Under the pieces are notes generated by a model, which did not search any database, was not told the DNA's origin, and was given only the letters and a program-made list of their open reading frames with translations. A program made the position numbers and the translations under genes. Positions 18,380 to 27,319 of a stretch of DNA of 64,000 nt are shown in pieces; position 1 is the first letter of the stretch; every line of letters begins with the position of its first letter. The DNA comes from Streptomyces camponoticapitis (GTDB taxonomy: Bacteria > Actinomycetota > Actinomycetes > Streptomycetales > Streptomycetaceae). The stretch is taken from positions 62,001-126,000 of the forward strand of contig NZ_BMMV01000005.1 of assembly GCF_014646115.1 (NCBI RefSeq), read 5' to 3'.

Positions 18380-19798
18380 ATGGATGACCTCGTCGCGGCC
18401 GCGCCCACCGCCTCCCCAGCCACCGTCGCCACGGACGACCTCCTCGCCCAGCTGCGAGCCGGTCTGCCCGCCGAAGCCCTGATCACCGACCCCGACATCA
18501 CGGCCTCCTACGCGAACGACATGGCGAGCTTCTGCGAGGCGGGTTCCCCCGCGGTGGTCGTACTGCCGCGCACCGTCGAGCAGGTCCAGCACGTGATGCG
18601 CACGGCGACGGCCCTGCGCGTCCCCGTGGTGCCGCAGGGCGCCCGTACGGGACTGTCGGGCGCCGCCAACGCCTCCGACGGCTGCATCGTGCTGTCCCTC
18701 GTCAAGATGGACAAGATCCTGGAGATCAGCCCGGTCGACCGGATCGCGGTCGTCGAGCCCGGCGTCGTCAACGCGGTGCTCTCCCGCGCCGTCGGCGAAC
18801 ACGGTCTGTACTACCCGCCGGACCCCTCCAGCTGGGAGACGTGCACCATCGGCGGCAACATCGGCACCGCGTCCGGCGGCCTGTGCTGTGTGAAGTACGG
18901 CGTCACCGCCGAATACGTCCTGGGCCTGGACGTCGTACTCGCCGACGGCCGCCTCCTGACCACCGGCCGCCGCACCGCCAAGGGCGTCGCCGGATACGAC
19001 CTCACCCGGCTGTTCGTCGGCTCGGAGGGCAGCCTCGGCATCGTCGTCAAAGCCGTCCTCGCGCTCAAGCCGGCGCCGCCCCAGCAGCTCGTCCTGGCGG
19101 CCGAGTTCGCCTCGGCGTCCGCCGCCTGCGACGCCATCTGCCGGATCATGGAGCGCGGGCACACCCCGTCCCTGCTGGAGCTGATGGACCGCACCACCGT
19201 CCGCGCCGTCAACTCGCTGGCGAACATGGGCCTCCCCGAGACCACCGAGGCGCTGCTGCTCTGCGCCTTCGACACCGCGGACCCGGCGGCCGACCTCGCC
19301 GCCGTCGGCGAACTCTGCACGGCGGCCGGCGCCACCGAGGTCGTCCCCGCCGACGACGCCGCCGAGTCCGAACTGCTGCTCCAGGCACGGCGGCTGGCGC
19401 TCGTCGCGCTGGAGGCGGTCAAGGGCACCACGATGATCGACGACGTGTGCGTGCCGCGCTCACGGCTCGCCGAGGTCCTTGAGGGCATCGACCGCATCGC
19501 GACCAAGTACGACCTCACGATCGGCGTCTGCGCCCACGCGGGCGACGGGAACACCCATCCCACCGTCTGCTTCGACGCCTCGGACCCGGACGAGTCCCGG
19601 CGCGCCCGCGAGTCGTTCGACGAGATCATGGCGCTGGGCCTGGAGCTGGGCGGCACCATCACCGGTGAGCACGGTGTCGGCGTCCTGAAGAAGGAGTGGC
19701 TCTCCCGCGAACTGGGCCCGGTCGGCATGGAGTTGCAGCGCGGCATCAAGAAGACCTTCGACCCGCTGGACCTGCTGAACCCCGGAAAGCTCTTCTGA
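18380..19798 (+). CDS. FAD-binding oxidase, GlcD/D-lactate dehydrogenase type
   Basis: A 472-residue flavoprotein of the VAO/PCMH fold. The FAD-binding half contains PRTVEQVQHVMRTA, VVPQGARTGLSGAANA and the PP-loop region WETCTIGGNIGTASGGLCCVKYG. The C-terminal half has CAHAGDGNTHP and TGEHGVGVLKKEWL, typical of glycolate oxidase GlcD and D-lactate dehydrogenase. It should oxidise a 2-hydroxy acid to the 2-oxo acid. No GlcE/GlcF partner is adjacent, so a single-subunit enzyme is likely. Start ATG 18380 (MDDLVAAAP) gives the normal length. Confidence 0.9.
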   Translation: MDDLVAAAPTASPATVATDDLLAQLRAGLPAEALITDPDITASYANDMASFCEAGSPAVVVLPRTVEQVQHVMRTATALRVPVVPQGARTGLSGAANASDGCIVLSLVKMDKILEISPVDRIAVVEPGVVNAVLSRAVGEHGLYYPPDPSSWETCTIGGNIGTASGGLCCVKYGVTAEYVLGLDVVLADGRLLTTGRRTAKGVAGYDLTRLFVGSEGSLGIVVKAVLALKPAPPQQLVLAAEFASASAACDAICRIMERGHTPSLLELMDRTTVRAVNSLANMGLPETTEALLLCAFDTADPAADLAAVGELCTAAGATEVVPADDAAESELLLQARRLALVALEAVKGTTMIDDVCVPRSRLAEVLEGIDRIATKYDLTIGVCAHAGDGNTHPTVCFDASDPDESRRARESFDEIMALGLELGGTITGEHGVGVLKKEWLSRELGPVGMELQRGIKKTFDPLDLLNPGKLF

Positions 19799-19801
19799 CC
19801 C

Positions 19802-20278
19802 TCAGCACTCACCCTCCGCGGACTCGTCCGACGGCCAAGGGTCCCGCAGCCACAGGTCGTCGGCCGGCATCGGGGCGAGCAGCCGGGCCAGCCCGGCGTC
19901 GATCCCCAGCCGGTCGGCCTCGGTGTCCGGTGGCACCAGCCGCAACGTCCGCTCCAGCCACGCCGAGACCGCCGCCCACGGAGCCTCCAGGAGTGCCTCG
20001 CCGTCGGGGGAACTGAGCGCCACGCACAGGACGGTGCGGCCGTCGACCTTCGTGGGCCAGATCCGTACGTCACCGTGCCCGCACGGCCGGAACACCCCTT
20101 CGACCAGAAGTTCGCGTGCGAACGTCCAGTTGACGGGCGTGTCCGAACTGATGTGAAAGGTGATGTGCACCGCGTACGGGTCCTCCGTGCGGTACGTCAG
20201 CCTGGCGGGGACAGGGATACTGCGCTCGGGCGAGAGCACCAGATTGAGCTCCAGCTCGCGTTCCACCACGGTGTGCAT
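19802..20278 (-). CDS. ssgG: SsgA-family sporulation/cell-division regulator
   Basis: A 158-residue SsgA-like protein (SALP), a family restricted to sporulating actinomycetes that controls septation, peptidoglycan and spore maturation. Family segments visible are ELNLVLSPERSIPVPARLTYRTEDPYAVHITFHI, NWTFARELLVEGV, GDVRIWP and LSSPDGEALLEAPW. The symbol ssgG rests on position. In S. coelicolor, from memory, ssgG (SCO2925) lies close to hppD (SCO2927), as here. Start ATG 20278 has GGAAGGAAG upstream. It is convergent with the GlcD-type gene, with 3 bp between them. Confidence 0.9.
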   Translation of the reverse strand: MHTVVERELELNLVLSPERSIPVPARLTYRTEDPYAVHITFHISSDTPVNWTFARELLVEGVFRPCGHGDVRIWPTKVDGRTVLCVALSSPDGEALLEAPWAAVSAWLERTLRLVPPDTEADRLGIDAGLARLLAPMPADDLWLRDPWPSDESAEGEC

Positions 20279-20509
20279 GTCGAGTGCTTCCTTCCTCGTA
20301 CGACGCCCGGGAGTGGGCCGTACCGATGGAGAGCGCCGACTCCCGCCGTCATTACGCGACTTCGGGCAAGAACTTGCTCCCGCGACCTACCGTGACTCTT
20401 TCGTGACCGAATCGAGGTCCAAACGGCTGGATGGCCCCTGGGCCATGCGGTGGTCTGATAGATGTGGACCCTTGAGTTGAGCCCATCGAAGAGATACGGG
20501 ACCACGGTG

Positions 20510-22081
20510 ATGAGCGCCCCGACCTCGGCAACCGGAGACGGCAGCCCTTCCCCCGGCTACTACCCGGACCCGTCCATCCCCGGATACGTCCGGTACTGGA
20601 ACGGCGGCTCCTGGGTACCCGGCACCAGCCGGCCGGCGCCGCAGGCCGGCGAGGCCATGCCGGAGCCGCCCCAGGGAGCGGCGTCGGCCCCCACTCCGCC
20701 ACCGGCCCGGCGGACCCCGGCCCCGGCGGTCGAGGAGACGGGGCCGATGTTCTTCGACGAGGACCCGGCCGAGGAACCCCGCCAGGAACCGGCCTCCGTC
20801 TGGCAGGCGGACACCCGGCGGCAGACCGGCTTCGGCGGCGAGCATGACGCCCGGGTCTCCTGGGGCGAGGGCCCGCAGGACTCCCGCGGCCGGCCCGGCG
20901 AACAGGGCACGCAGGGCCCGCAGAGCGCACCGGAACCGGAAGACGCCAGGGACCCCCGGTACGCGCGCGACCCCCGGGTGCCCGGCCAGGCCGCGGAACC
21001 GGCGGCCGACCCCACGGGCGGCGCACTGCCCGGCGTACGGTCCCTGGGACCCGGCCCCGGAGCGGGCGGGGACGACGAGGACCCACCCCGCAACGAGGGC
21101 ACGGTCGCGATCCGCGTCCCGCGCCCCGGACGCGGCGGGCGGGGCCAGGCACAGGGTGGTCAGGGTGGCCAGGCCCGGAGCGGCGAGGCGCCCGCCGTCG
21201 GCGGCGCCGCCGTCGGCCCGGTCGGCGGCGTACCGCAGGGCCGGCAGGCCGCCGGCCGTACCGGCCAGACCGAGGGCACCATGGCGCTGCGCGCCCTGCG
21301 GCCACGCTCGTCCGGCCCGGCACCCGCCGCGCCCGCCCAGCCCCAACCCCACACGCCCCAGCCGCCCCAGACCCCGCAGCAGCCCGACGTGCTCGGGTCC
21401 CGGTCGATGCAGCCGCCCGCCACCCCGGTCGCACCGGGCCCCGGCGGCGGCGCGCCCTCCTGGGCCCAGCAGGTGCACCAGCTCGCGCAGTCACCCTCGA
21501 CGCCGTCCACCGGGGCCGACCCCGCGCCGGGGCAGCCGGTCGTGCCGTGGAAGCCGCCGGTCGACGACCCGTTCCTGCGGGCCGCGCAGGCCCAGGCGGC
21601 GGCCCGCCCCGCCGGGCTCGGCAAGCGGTTCGCCGCCCGGCTGATCGACACCGTCGTACTGCTGGGAGTCGTCGGGGCCATCTCCGTACCCCTGGTGTCC
21701 AAGGCGCTCGCGCACATCGACGACAAGGTCGAGGCCGCGAAGCAGACCGGCGAGACCGTCACCGTCTGGCTGATCGACGGGACCACGGCCGGCTACTTCG
21801 GCGGGGTGCTCGCCGCGCTGCTCGTCATCGGCGTCCTGTACGAGGCGCTGCCCACCGCCAAGTGGGGCCGCACGCTGGGCAAGAAGCTGTTCGGGCTGGA
21901 GGTGCGGGACATCGGGTCGTTCGAGTCCCCGTCGTTCGGCTCCGCCCTGCGCCGCTGGCTCGTGTACGGCGTGCTCGGCGTGCTCGTCGTCGGCATCGTG
22001 AACGTGCTGTGGTGCTTCTTCGACAAGCCGTGGCGGCAGTGCTGGCACGACAAGATCGCGCGCACCTTCGTCGCCGGGTGA
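20510..22081 (+). CDS. RDD-family membrane protein with N-terminal DUF2510 domain
   Basis: A 523-residue protein. Residues about 14-38 (SPGYYPDPSIPGYVRYWNGG) form a DUF2510 motif. A disordered region of some 340 residues rich in Pro, Gly, Ala and Gln follows. The C-terminal 150 residues are an RDD domain: GKRFAARLIDTVVLLGV, then GRTLGKKLFGLEVRD and three helices, ending CWHDKIARTFV. The start is ATG 20510 (a GTG sits directly before it). RDD proteins have been linked to Na+/H+ exchange and other transport; no function is known for this architecture. A second RDD gene follows 132 bp downstream. Confidence 0.88.
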   Translation: MSAPTSATGDGSPSPGYYPDPSIPGYVRYWNGGSWVPGTSRPAPQAGEAMPEPPQGAASAPTPPPARRTPAPAVEETGPMFFDEDPAEEPRQEPASVWQADTRRQTGFGGEHDARVSWGEGPQDSRGRPGEQGTQGPQSAPEPEDARDPRYARDPRVPGQAAEPAADPTGGALPGVRSLGPGPGAGGDDEDPPRNEGTVAIRVPRPGRGGRGQAQGGQGGQARSGEAPAVGGAAVGPVGGVPQGRQAAGRTGQTEGTMALRALRPRSSGPAPAAPAQPQPHTPQPPQTPQQPDVLGSRSMQPPATPVAPGPGGGAPSWAQQVHQLAQSPSTPSTGADPAPGQPVVPWKPPVDDPFLRAAQAQAAARPAGLGKRFAARLIDTVVLLGVVGAISVPLVSKALAHIDDKVEAAKQTGETVTVWLIDGTTAGYFGGVLAALLVIGVLYEALPTAKWGRTLGKKLFGLEVRDIGSFESPSFGSALRRWLVYGVLGVLVVGIVNVLWCFFDKPWRQCWHDKIARTFVAG

Positions 22082-22213
22082 GCCGGGGGTGAGCCGAAGC
22101 AAGCCGGGCACCGTGGCACACGGGGGATGACGCCGGGTCACCCGCGGCCGGGGGCTCCCCCGAACGGCGGGTGATCCGTTGCGGGCGTCCACGCGGCGCG
22201 GTGCACTGCCCCC

Positions 22214-22921
22214 ATGAGCAACGATCAGCCGCCGCCCGGTCAGCCGCCCGAGGACGACCCGTTCCGTAAGCAGCCGCCGCCCGGCGAGACGCCGCCGCCC
22301 GGTGGCCCGCCCCCGGGTGGCGGTACACCGCCGCGTTACGGTGAGCCGTACGGGGGCGCCAACCCGCCACCACCGGGTGACCCGTACGGCGGATCGGCTC
22401 CTCCGCCCCCCGGTGACCCGTTCGGCGCGAACGATCCGCTGCGCGGGATGCCGCCGCTCGCGTCCGTGAGCAAGCGCGTCCTCGCGCGCATCGTCGACTG
22501 GATCATCGTCGCGGTCCCGCTCGCCGTGATCGCCATCCCGTTCAGCGTCTACCGGCACTGGTCGGACGAGTCCAACAGCTGGGACGACACGGTCAACGGC
22601 ATGAACGGCGGCGGCCAGTGGGTCTTCCGGATCATCACGATCATCGCGTACGTCGGCTACGACATGGTGATGACGCAGTGGCGTGGCCAGACCATCGGCA
22701 AAAAGCTGTTCAAGATCCGTGTCGCGATGCTCAACGACGGCCGGGTCCCCGACTCCCGTCCCTCGTTCCTGCGGGCCGTCGTGCTGTGGCTGCCCGCGCT
22801 GGTCTGCTGCGCCTGCCTCTGGCCGCTGCTCCTGCTGATCCTGCTGCTGCTCGACCGGCCCTACCGGCAGGGCCTGCACGACAAGGCGGCGAGAACCGTC
22901 GTGGTGTCAGCGCCGCAGTGA
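22214..22921 (+). CDS. RDD-family membrane protein with Pro/Gly-rich N-terminus
   Basis: A 235-residue protein. The first 80 residues are repetitive PPPG/GDPYGG sequence. The RDD domain runs from about 90 to the end (SKRVLARIVDWIIVAVPLAVIAI; GQTIGKKLFKIRVAMLNDG; GLHDKAARTVVV), with three or four helices and the conserved Arg-x-x-Asp. The gene follows another RDD gene in the same direction, suggesting tandem duplication and divergence. Its 3' end overlaps the convergent small membrane gene by 15 bp. Confidence 0.88.
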   Translation: MSNDQPPPGQPPEDDPFRKQPPPGETPPPGGPPPGGGTPPRYGEPYGGANPPPPGDPYGGSAPPPPGDPFGANDPLRGMPPLASVSKRVLARIVDWIIVAVPLAVIAIPFSVYRHWSDESNSWDDTVNGMNGGGQWVFRIITIIAYVGYDMVMTQWRGQTIGKKLFKIRVAMLNDGRVPDSRPSFLRAVVLWLPALVCCACLWPLLLLILLLLDRPYRQGLHDKAARTVVVSAPQ

Positions 22922-23185
22922 CGCGGGAACCCGGGTCTCGGCGGCGGACTGCGACGGGACGACGGGAGCCGCATCGGAGTGGTTCGCGGGACTCGTACGG
23001 ACCGGCTCCGCAACACGCGGGCGCACCGCCTTCACCGAGACGAGAAGGCCGAGACAGAGGGCGACCAGTGCGATCACCGCGATGCCGACGACCGATGTGA
23101 CGCCGGAGAGCAGCAGCATCACGAGTGTGGAGAGGACGACGGTGGCGGAACCGTAGGCAAGCTGTGCGGCAGTCGGACGCGGCAT
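22907..23185 (-). CDS. Small two-helix membrane protein, unknown function
   Basis: A 92-residue protein starting MPRPTAAQLAYGSATVVLST, with two transmembrane helices (about residues 10-30 and 32-53), the second ending at VKAVRP, and a polar C-terminal tail. No family was recognised. Codon use is typical for the genome. It overlaps the RDD gene's 3' end by 15 bp in convergent orientation. Confidence 0.65.
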   Translation of the reverse strand: MPRPTAAQLAYGSATVVLSTLVMLLLSGVTSVVGIAVIALVALCLGLLVSVKAVRPRVAEPVRTSPANHSDAAPVVPSQSAAETRVPASLRR

Positions 23186-23586
23186 GGCTGATCCGTCCCT
23201 CGGGGCAATCGGGTTTGTTTTCGGGGATGTTGGGGGTGTCTCGCGTGGTCTGCGCGGAGTCGCACTGTCAAACGACCCTACGACGGTGGATGCCCGGCAG
23301 GAACCGACAGTAAGCGTGACCTAACCCACGACGCCGGAGCATGGGGGGCGCACGGAGTCACGCGCCCCCGCTATATGACACATCGATGCGCCCACTGGCG
23401 GGTCTTGGGGAGCGTCCGGATACCGGAACGGAACGTGTGCATAGTGCACTTGGCCTGTGCAAGTCAAGGACTGTCTTTTCTCCTTCAACTCCGGTCGAAT
23501 GTCGTCACTTGTGACGCGCACCCCGCGCGCGGATCCCCACACTGCCGGTCCGCGGACTCCGGGTGCGGGGAGAGGACAACAATCAA
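23186..23586. other. Intergenic region, 401 bp, with hairpin and palindrome upstream of protease gene
   Basis: No gene is supported here. It holds a GC-rich hairpin (GGGGGCGC 23344-23351 with GCGCCCCC 23362-23369, 10-nt loop) and a perfect 13-bp dyad GTGCA-tag-TGCAC at 23437-23449. A purine-rich ribosome binding site (ggggagagga) lies at 23567-23576. The dyad is a candidate operator for the downstream secreted protease. The promoter itself could not be placed. Confidence 0.45.
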
Positions 23587-25998
23587 GTGACCATCAATCG
23601 ACGGGCGATCAGAGCGTCCGCGGTGTTCGTGGCCCTCGCCACGGCGGCCGCGACGGCGTCGGCGCTTGCCCCGGCCCAGGCCGAGGGCAACCCCACAGCA
23701 GCTCCGGCGAGCATCGAGCGCCGCGATCCGGCGCCGCGGAAGGGCGATGTCGGGCACGACCTCGACGGCCCCTTCAGCAAGCAGCGGGAACAGCAGCGCA
23801 AGGCCGCGCTCGAACAGGTGCTCTCGGGTGACGCCAAGATCATGAAGCGCGGCGGCTCCCAGGTCGTCAAGCTCGACGACAAGAAGTACGTCGAGCTGGG
23901 CCGGGAGAAGACCGACAAGATATTCACGATCCTGGTGGAGTTCGGCGACGAGGTCGACGACACCACCACGTACGACCCGGACGGTGCCGACGGCCCCGAG
24001 GCCCCCATCACGAAGTACGGCGGCGAGCCCGGCCCGCAGCACAACGAGATAGCCGAGCCGGACCGGAAGGTGGACAACTCCACCGCCTGGCAGGCCGACT
24101 ACAACCAGCAGCACTTCCAGGACCTCTACTTCGGTGAGGGCAAGGACAGCAAGGGTCAGCAGAAAGAGTCGCTGAAGACCTACTACGAGAAGACCTCGTC
24201 AGGCCGCTACTCGGTCGACGGTGAGGTCTCCGACTGGGTCAAGGTCAAGTACAACGAGGCCCGTTACGGCTCCAACTACTGCGGCGACAGCAACTGCGCC
24301 AACGTCTGGGACGCGGTACGCGACGGCACCACCGCCTGGGCCGCCGACCAGAAGGCCCAGGGCCGCACGGACGCCCAGATCAAGGCGGACCTCGCGACCT
24401 ACGACGAGTGGGACCGCTACGACTTCGACGCCGACGGCAACTTCAACGAGCCCGACGGCTACATCGACCACTTCCAGATCGTCCACGCGGGCGAGGACGA
24501 GTCGGCCGGCGGCGGCGCCGAGGGCGAGAACGCCCTGTGGGCGCACCGCTGGTACGCGTACGGCACGGACGCCGGCAAGACGGGCCCCGCGGAGAACAAG
24601 TCCGGCGGCACGCAGATCGGTGAGACCGGCATCTGGGTCGGCGACTACACCATGCAGCCGGAGAACGGCGGACTCGGCGTCTTCGCGCACGAGTACGGCC
24701 ACGACCTCGGCCTGCCCGACCTGTACGACACCGCGGGCGGCGAGAACTCCACCGGCTACTGGACCCTGATGTCCGCCGGCTCCTGGCTCGGCCGGGGCAA
24801 GGGCGAGATCGGGGACCTGCCGGGCGACATGACCGCCTGGGACAAGCTCCAGCTGGGCTGGCTCGACTACGACGAGGCCAAGGCCGCGACCGCGTCGACC
24901 CACAAGCTGGGCGTGTCGGAGTACAACACGAAGAACCCGCAGGCGCTCGTCGTCGAGCTGCCGAAGAAGCCGGTCACCACGACTGTCGTGAAGCCCGCCG
25001 AGGGCTCCAGGCAGTGGTGGAGCGACATGGGTGACGACCTCAAGAACACCCTGAGCCGCCCCGTCGACCTCACCGGCAAGACCAAGGCGTCGCTGGAACT
25101 GGACGGCTGGTGGGACATCGAGGCCAACTACGACTACCTGTACGCCGAGGTGTCGGAGGACGGCACCAACTGGACCCCGGTCGACGGCACCGCCGACGGC
25201 AAGGCCATCACCCGTGACGCGGGCGACAAGCCGGCCCTGACCGGTCCCTCCGGCGCGTACAAGAAGCTCGTCTACCCGCTGGACGCCTACGCGGGCAAGA
25301 AGATCGACGTCCGCTTCCGCTACCAGACGGACGGCGGGGCCGGCGGCAAGGGCTTCGCGGCCGACGCGATCAGCGTCGTCGCCGACGGCACCCCGCTCTT
25401 CACCGACAACGCCGAGGCGGACGACGCGGGCTGGACCTCGAAGGGCTTCTCGCGCATCGAGGAGTCGTTCACCAAGGACTACGACCAGTTCTACATCGCG
25501 GAGAACCGGCAGTACGTCAGCTACGACAAGACCCTCAAGTCGGGCCCGTACAACTTCGGCTTCAAGGCGCCGAAGGACGGCTGGGTCGAGCACTACGCGT
25601 ACCAGAACGGCCTCATGGTCTGGCTCTGGGACACCTCGCAGAAGGACAACAACACCAGCGTCCACCCCGGCAAGGGTCTGATCCTGCCGGTCGACGCGCA
25701 CGCCAAGCCCCTGAAGTGGGCCGACGGCACGGTGATACGCAACAAGATCCAGACGTTCGACTCGTCCTTCAGCAAGTACCCGACCGACCTGTTCCGGCTC
25801 CACAACGCCGACAAGGCGCAGTGGATCCTCCCGCAGGCGGGCAAGCCGGTCTTCGACGACCGCAAGGGTACCTACTGGTACGAGGAGAACCCGACGGGTT
25901 CCGTCGACGTTCCTGACACCAACACCAAGATCTCCATCGTGAGCGAGCCGCTCAGTGGCTCCACGATCACGGTGAAGGTGGACCGCTCGACCAAGTAA
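23587..25998 (+). CDS. Secreted immune inhibitor A-type metalloprotease (M6)
   Basis: An 803-residue exported zinc protease. A Sec signal peptide spans about residues 1-32 (INRRAIRASAVFVALATAAA...PAQA). A propeptide follows, and then the M6 catalytic domain with zinc motif HEYGHDLGLPD (His368-Glu-x-x-His372). The C-terminal region has two beta-sandwich, MAM- or CBM-like segments around 470-620. It resembles Bacillus InhA. GTG 23587 sits ten bases after a ggggagagga ribosome binding site. It is monocistronic and ends before a strong terminator. It probably degrades extracellular protein. Confidence 0.93.
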   Translation: MTINRRAIRASAVFVALATAAATASALAPAQAEGNPTAAPASIERRDPAPRKGDVGHDLDGPFSKQREQQRKAALEQVLSGDAKIMKRGGSQVVKLDDKKYVELGREKTDKIFTILVEFGDEVDDTTTYDPDGADGPEAPITKYGGEPGPQHNEIAEPDRKVDNSTAWQADYNQQHFQDLYFGEGKDSKGQQKESLKTYYEKTSSGRYSVDGEVSDWVKVKYNEARYGSNYCGDSNCANVWDAVRDGTTAWAADQKAQGRTDAQIKADLATYDEWDRYDFDADGNFNEPDGYIDHFQIVHAGEDESAGGGAEGENALWAHRWYAYGTDAGKTGPAENKSGGTQIGETGIWVGDYTMQPENGGLGVFAHEYGHDLGLPDLYDTAGGENSTGYWTLMSAGSWLGRGKGEIGDLPGDMTAWDKLQLGWLDYDEAKAATASTHKLGVSEYNTKNPQALVVELPKKPVTTTVVKPAEGSRQWWSDMGDDLKNTLSRPVDLTGKTKASLELDGWWDIEANYDYLYAEVSEDGTNWTPVDGTADGKAITRDAGDKPALTGPSGAYKKLVYPLDAYAGKKIDVRFRYQTDGGAGGKGFAADAISVVADGTPLFTDNAEADDAGWTSKGFSRIEESFTKDYDQFYIAENRQYVSYDKTLKSGPYNFGFKAPKDGWVEHYAYQNGLMVWLWDTSQKDNNTSVHPGKGLILPVDAHAKPLKWADGTVIRNKIQTFDSSFSKYPTDLFRLHNADKAQWILPQAGKPVFDDRKGTYWYEENPTGSVDVPDTNTKISIVSEPLSGSTITVKVDRSTK

Positions 25999-26023
25999 CG
26001 GACATCGTCCCAGGTCAAACCAT

Positions 26024-26059
26024 GATCGGCCGTCGCCCTCTAGCGGGCGGCGGCCGATC
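26024..26059 (+). terminator. Terminator after the M6 protease gene
   Basis: A 15-bp stem with one mismatch (arms 26024-26038 and 26045-26059) and a 6-nt loop, followed by gtgttt. It lies 26 bp after the stop codon. Confidence 0.75.
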
Positions 26060-26121
26060 GTGTTTAGGTGCGTCCTACCGACTCTTATTGACACGACGTC
26101 TTACGGGGGGATTGAGGACAT

Positions 26122-26565
26122 ATGGCAGGTGGAGGCTTCAGCAGACTCCCGAACGGCACCGTGGTGGTGGCGCTGACCGTGCCCAGCCCGGTGACCGAGG
26201 GTCGTACGGTCCGGATCCTGGTCCACGCGATGAACCGGGCCCGCGCCCTGACCAGGCTGCGGAATCTGGGGCTGCGCGCCGTCTATCTCCGCGGCAACGC
26301 GGAACCGCCCACGCCGGACGAGATCACGGCGGTGCTGCACCATCCGGACGGCCTGCTCTGGCGGGCCACACCGGAGTGCGCGCAGGAGCTCTGGCAGCCC
26401 ATACGGGCCCTGCTGCGCCCCGCGCGGCGCTACGGGTCGGCCGAGCCGCGCGCGGGCCGCACAGGGGTGCCGACGGGCCCGCCGCCGGGCACCAGGCCGG
26501 GACCGCAGGCGGCGCCGCGGCCGGAGCTGCCGAGGAGCAGCGGGAGCGATCTGAGCGCCGCGTAA
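26122..26565 (+). CDS. Hypothetical protein, unknown function
   Basis: A 147-residue soluble protein starting MAGGGFSRLPNGTVVVALTV. The first 100 residues look folded (RILVHAMNRARALTRLRNLGLRAVYLRGN; PTPDEITAVLHHPDGLLWR). The last 45 are a disordered Pro/Gly/Arg tail. No family was recognised. A GGGGGATTGAGGA ribosome binding region precedes ATG 26122. It lies between the protease and the convergent pncA gene. Confidence 0.7.
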   Translation: MAGGGFSRLPNGTVVVALTVPSPVTEGRTVRILVHAMNRARALTRLRNLGLRAVYLRGNAEPPTPDEITAVLHHPDGLLWRATPECAQELWQPIRALLRPARRYGSAEPRAGRTGVPTGPPPGTRPGPQAAPRPELPRSSGSDLSAA

Positions 26566-26594
26566 CCGGCGACTCGCGAGCGGAGGCGGCGGCT

Positions 26595-27182
26595 CTAGAC
26601 CACGACCGGCTTGCCGGTCAGGCGCACGCCCGCCGCCCGGAGCTCCTCCAGGGCCCGCTGCGTCGTCCCCTCGGCGACGCCCGCCGTCAGGTCCAGCAGC
26701 ACGTGTGTGGTGAATCCCTCACGCGCCGCGTCCAGGGCGGTCGCCCGCACGCAGTGGTCGGTGGCGATCCCCACGACGTCGACCTCGCCGACCTCGCGCG
26801 CCTGCATCCACCGCGCGAGCGTCACGCCGTTCTCGTCGGCGCCCTCGAAGCCGCTGTAGGCCCCCGAGTAGGCGCCCTTGTCGAAGACGGCGTCGATCGA
26901 CCCGGAGGCGACGGCGGGCGCGAAGTTGGGGTGGAAGCCCACCCCCTCGGTGCCGGCGACGCAGTGGACCGGCCAGGTGTGCTCGTAGTCGGGCCGGGTG
27001 GAGAAGTGGTTACCGGGATCGATGTGGAGGTCACGCGTCGCGACGACATGGCGGTAACCGGCGGTGGTCTGGCCGATGAGATCGGTGATGGCCGCGGCCA
27101 CGTCGGCGCCGCCGGACACCGCGAGGCTGCCGCCCTCACAGAAGTCGTTCTGAACGTCCACGACTATCAACGCGCGGTGCAT
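26595..27182 (-). CDS. pncA: Nicotinamidase (isochorismatase-like hydrolase)
   Basis: A 195-residue cytoplasmic amidohydrolase that converts nicotinamide to nicotinate in NAD salvage. Catalytic Asp9 lies in LIVVDVQNDF, the lysine in VFDKGAYSGAYSGF and the nucleophilic Cys in GIATDHCVRATALDA. The metal site is in RDLHIDPGNHF. I use ATG 27182 (MHRALIVVDVQ), which has GAAGGA upstream, rather than longer frames. Its neighbour is pncB, encoding the next enzyme of the Preiss-Handler route, upstream on the same strand, so the two probably form an NAD-salvage unit. Confidence 0.93.
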   Translation of the reverse strand: MHRALIVVDVQNDFCEGGSLAVSGGADVAAAITDLIGQTTAGYRHVVATRDLHIDPGNHFSTRPDYEHTWPVHCVAGTEGVGFHPNFAPAVASGSIDAVFDKGAYSGAYSGFEGADENGVTLARWMQAREVGEVDVVGIATDHCVRATALDAAREGFTTHVLLDLTAGVAEGTTQRALEELRAAGVRLTGKPVVV

Positions 27183-27319
27183 GGCGGGTGTCCTTCGGTG
27201 GGGAGCGGGCGGGGAATCACTGTCTTTCGGATCTTTTCCGAGGGCCGGTCTGTCGGAGCCTGGCGTTCCCGGTGGTTCTCCGTTCATGCCTTCCACACCT
27301 CATCCGTCCCCCGTGTACG

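Noticed and set aside
24199..26094. A 631-codon minus-strand frame opposite the M6 protease
   Set aside because: The plus-strand gene carries a signal peptide and zinc motif. The minus frame has only Arg/Val/Leu-rich filler.
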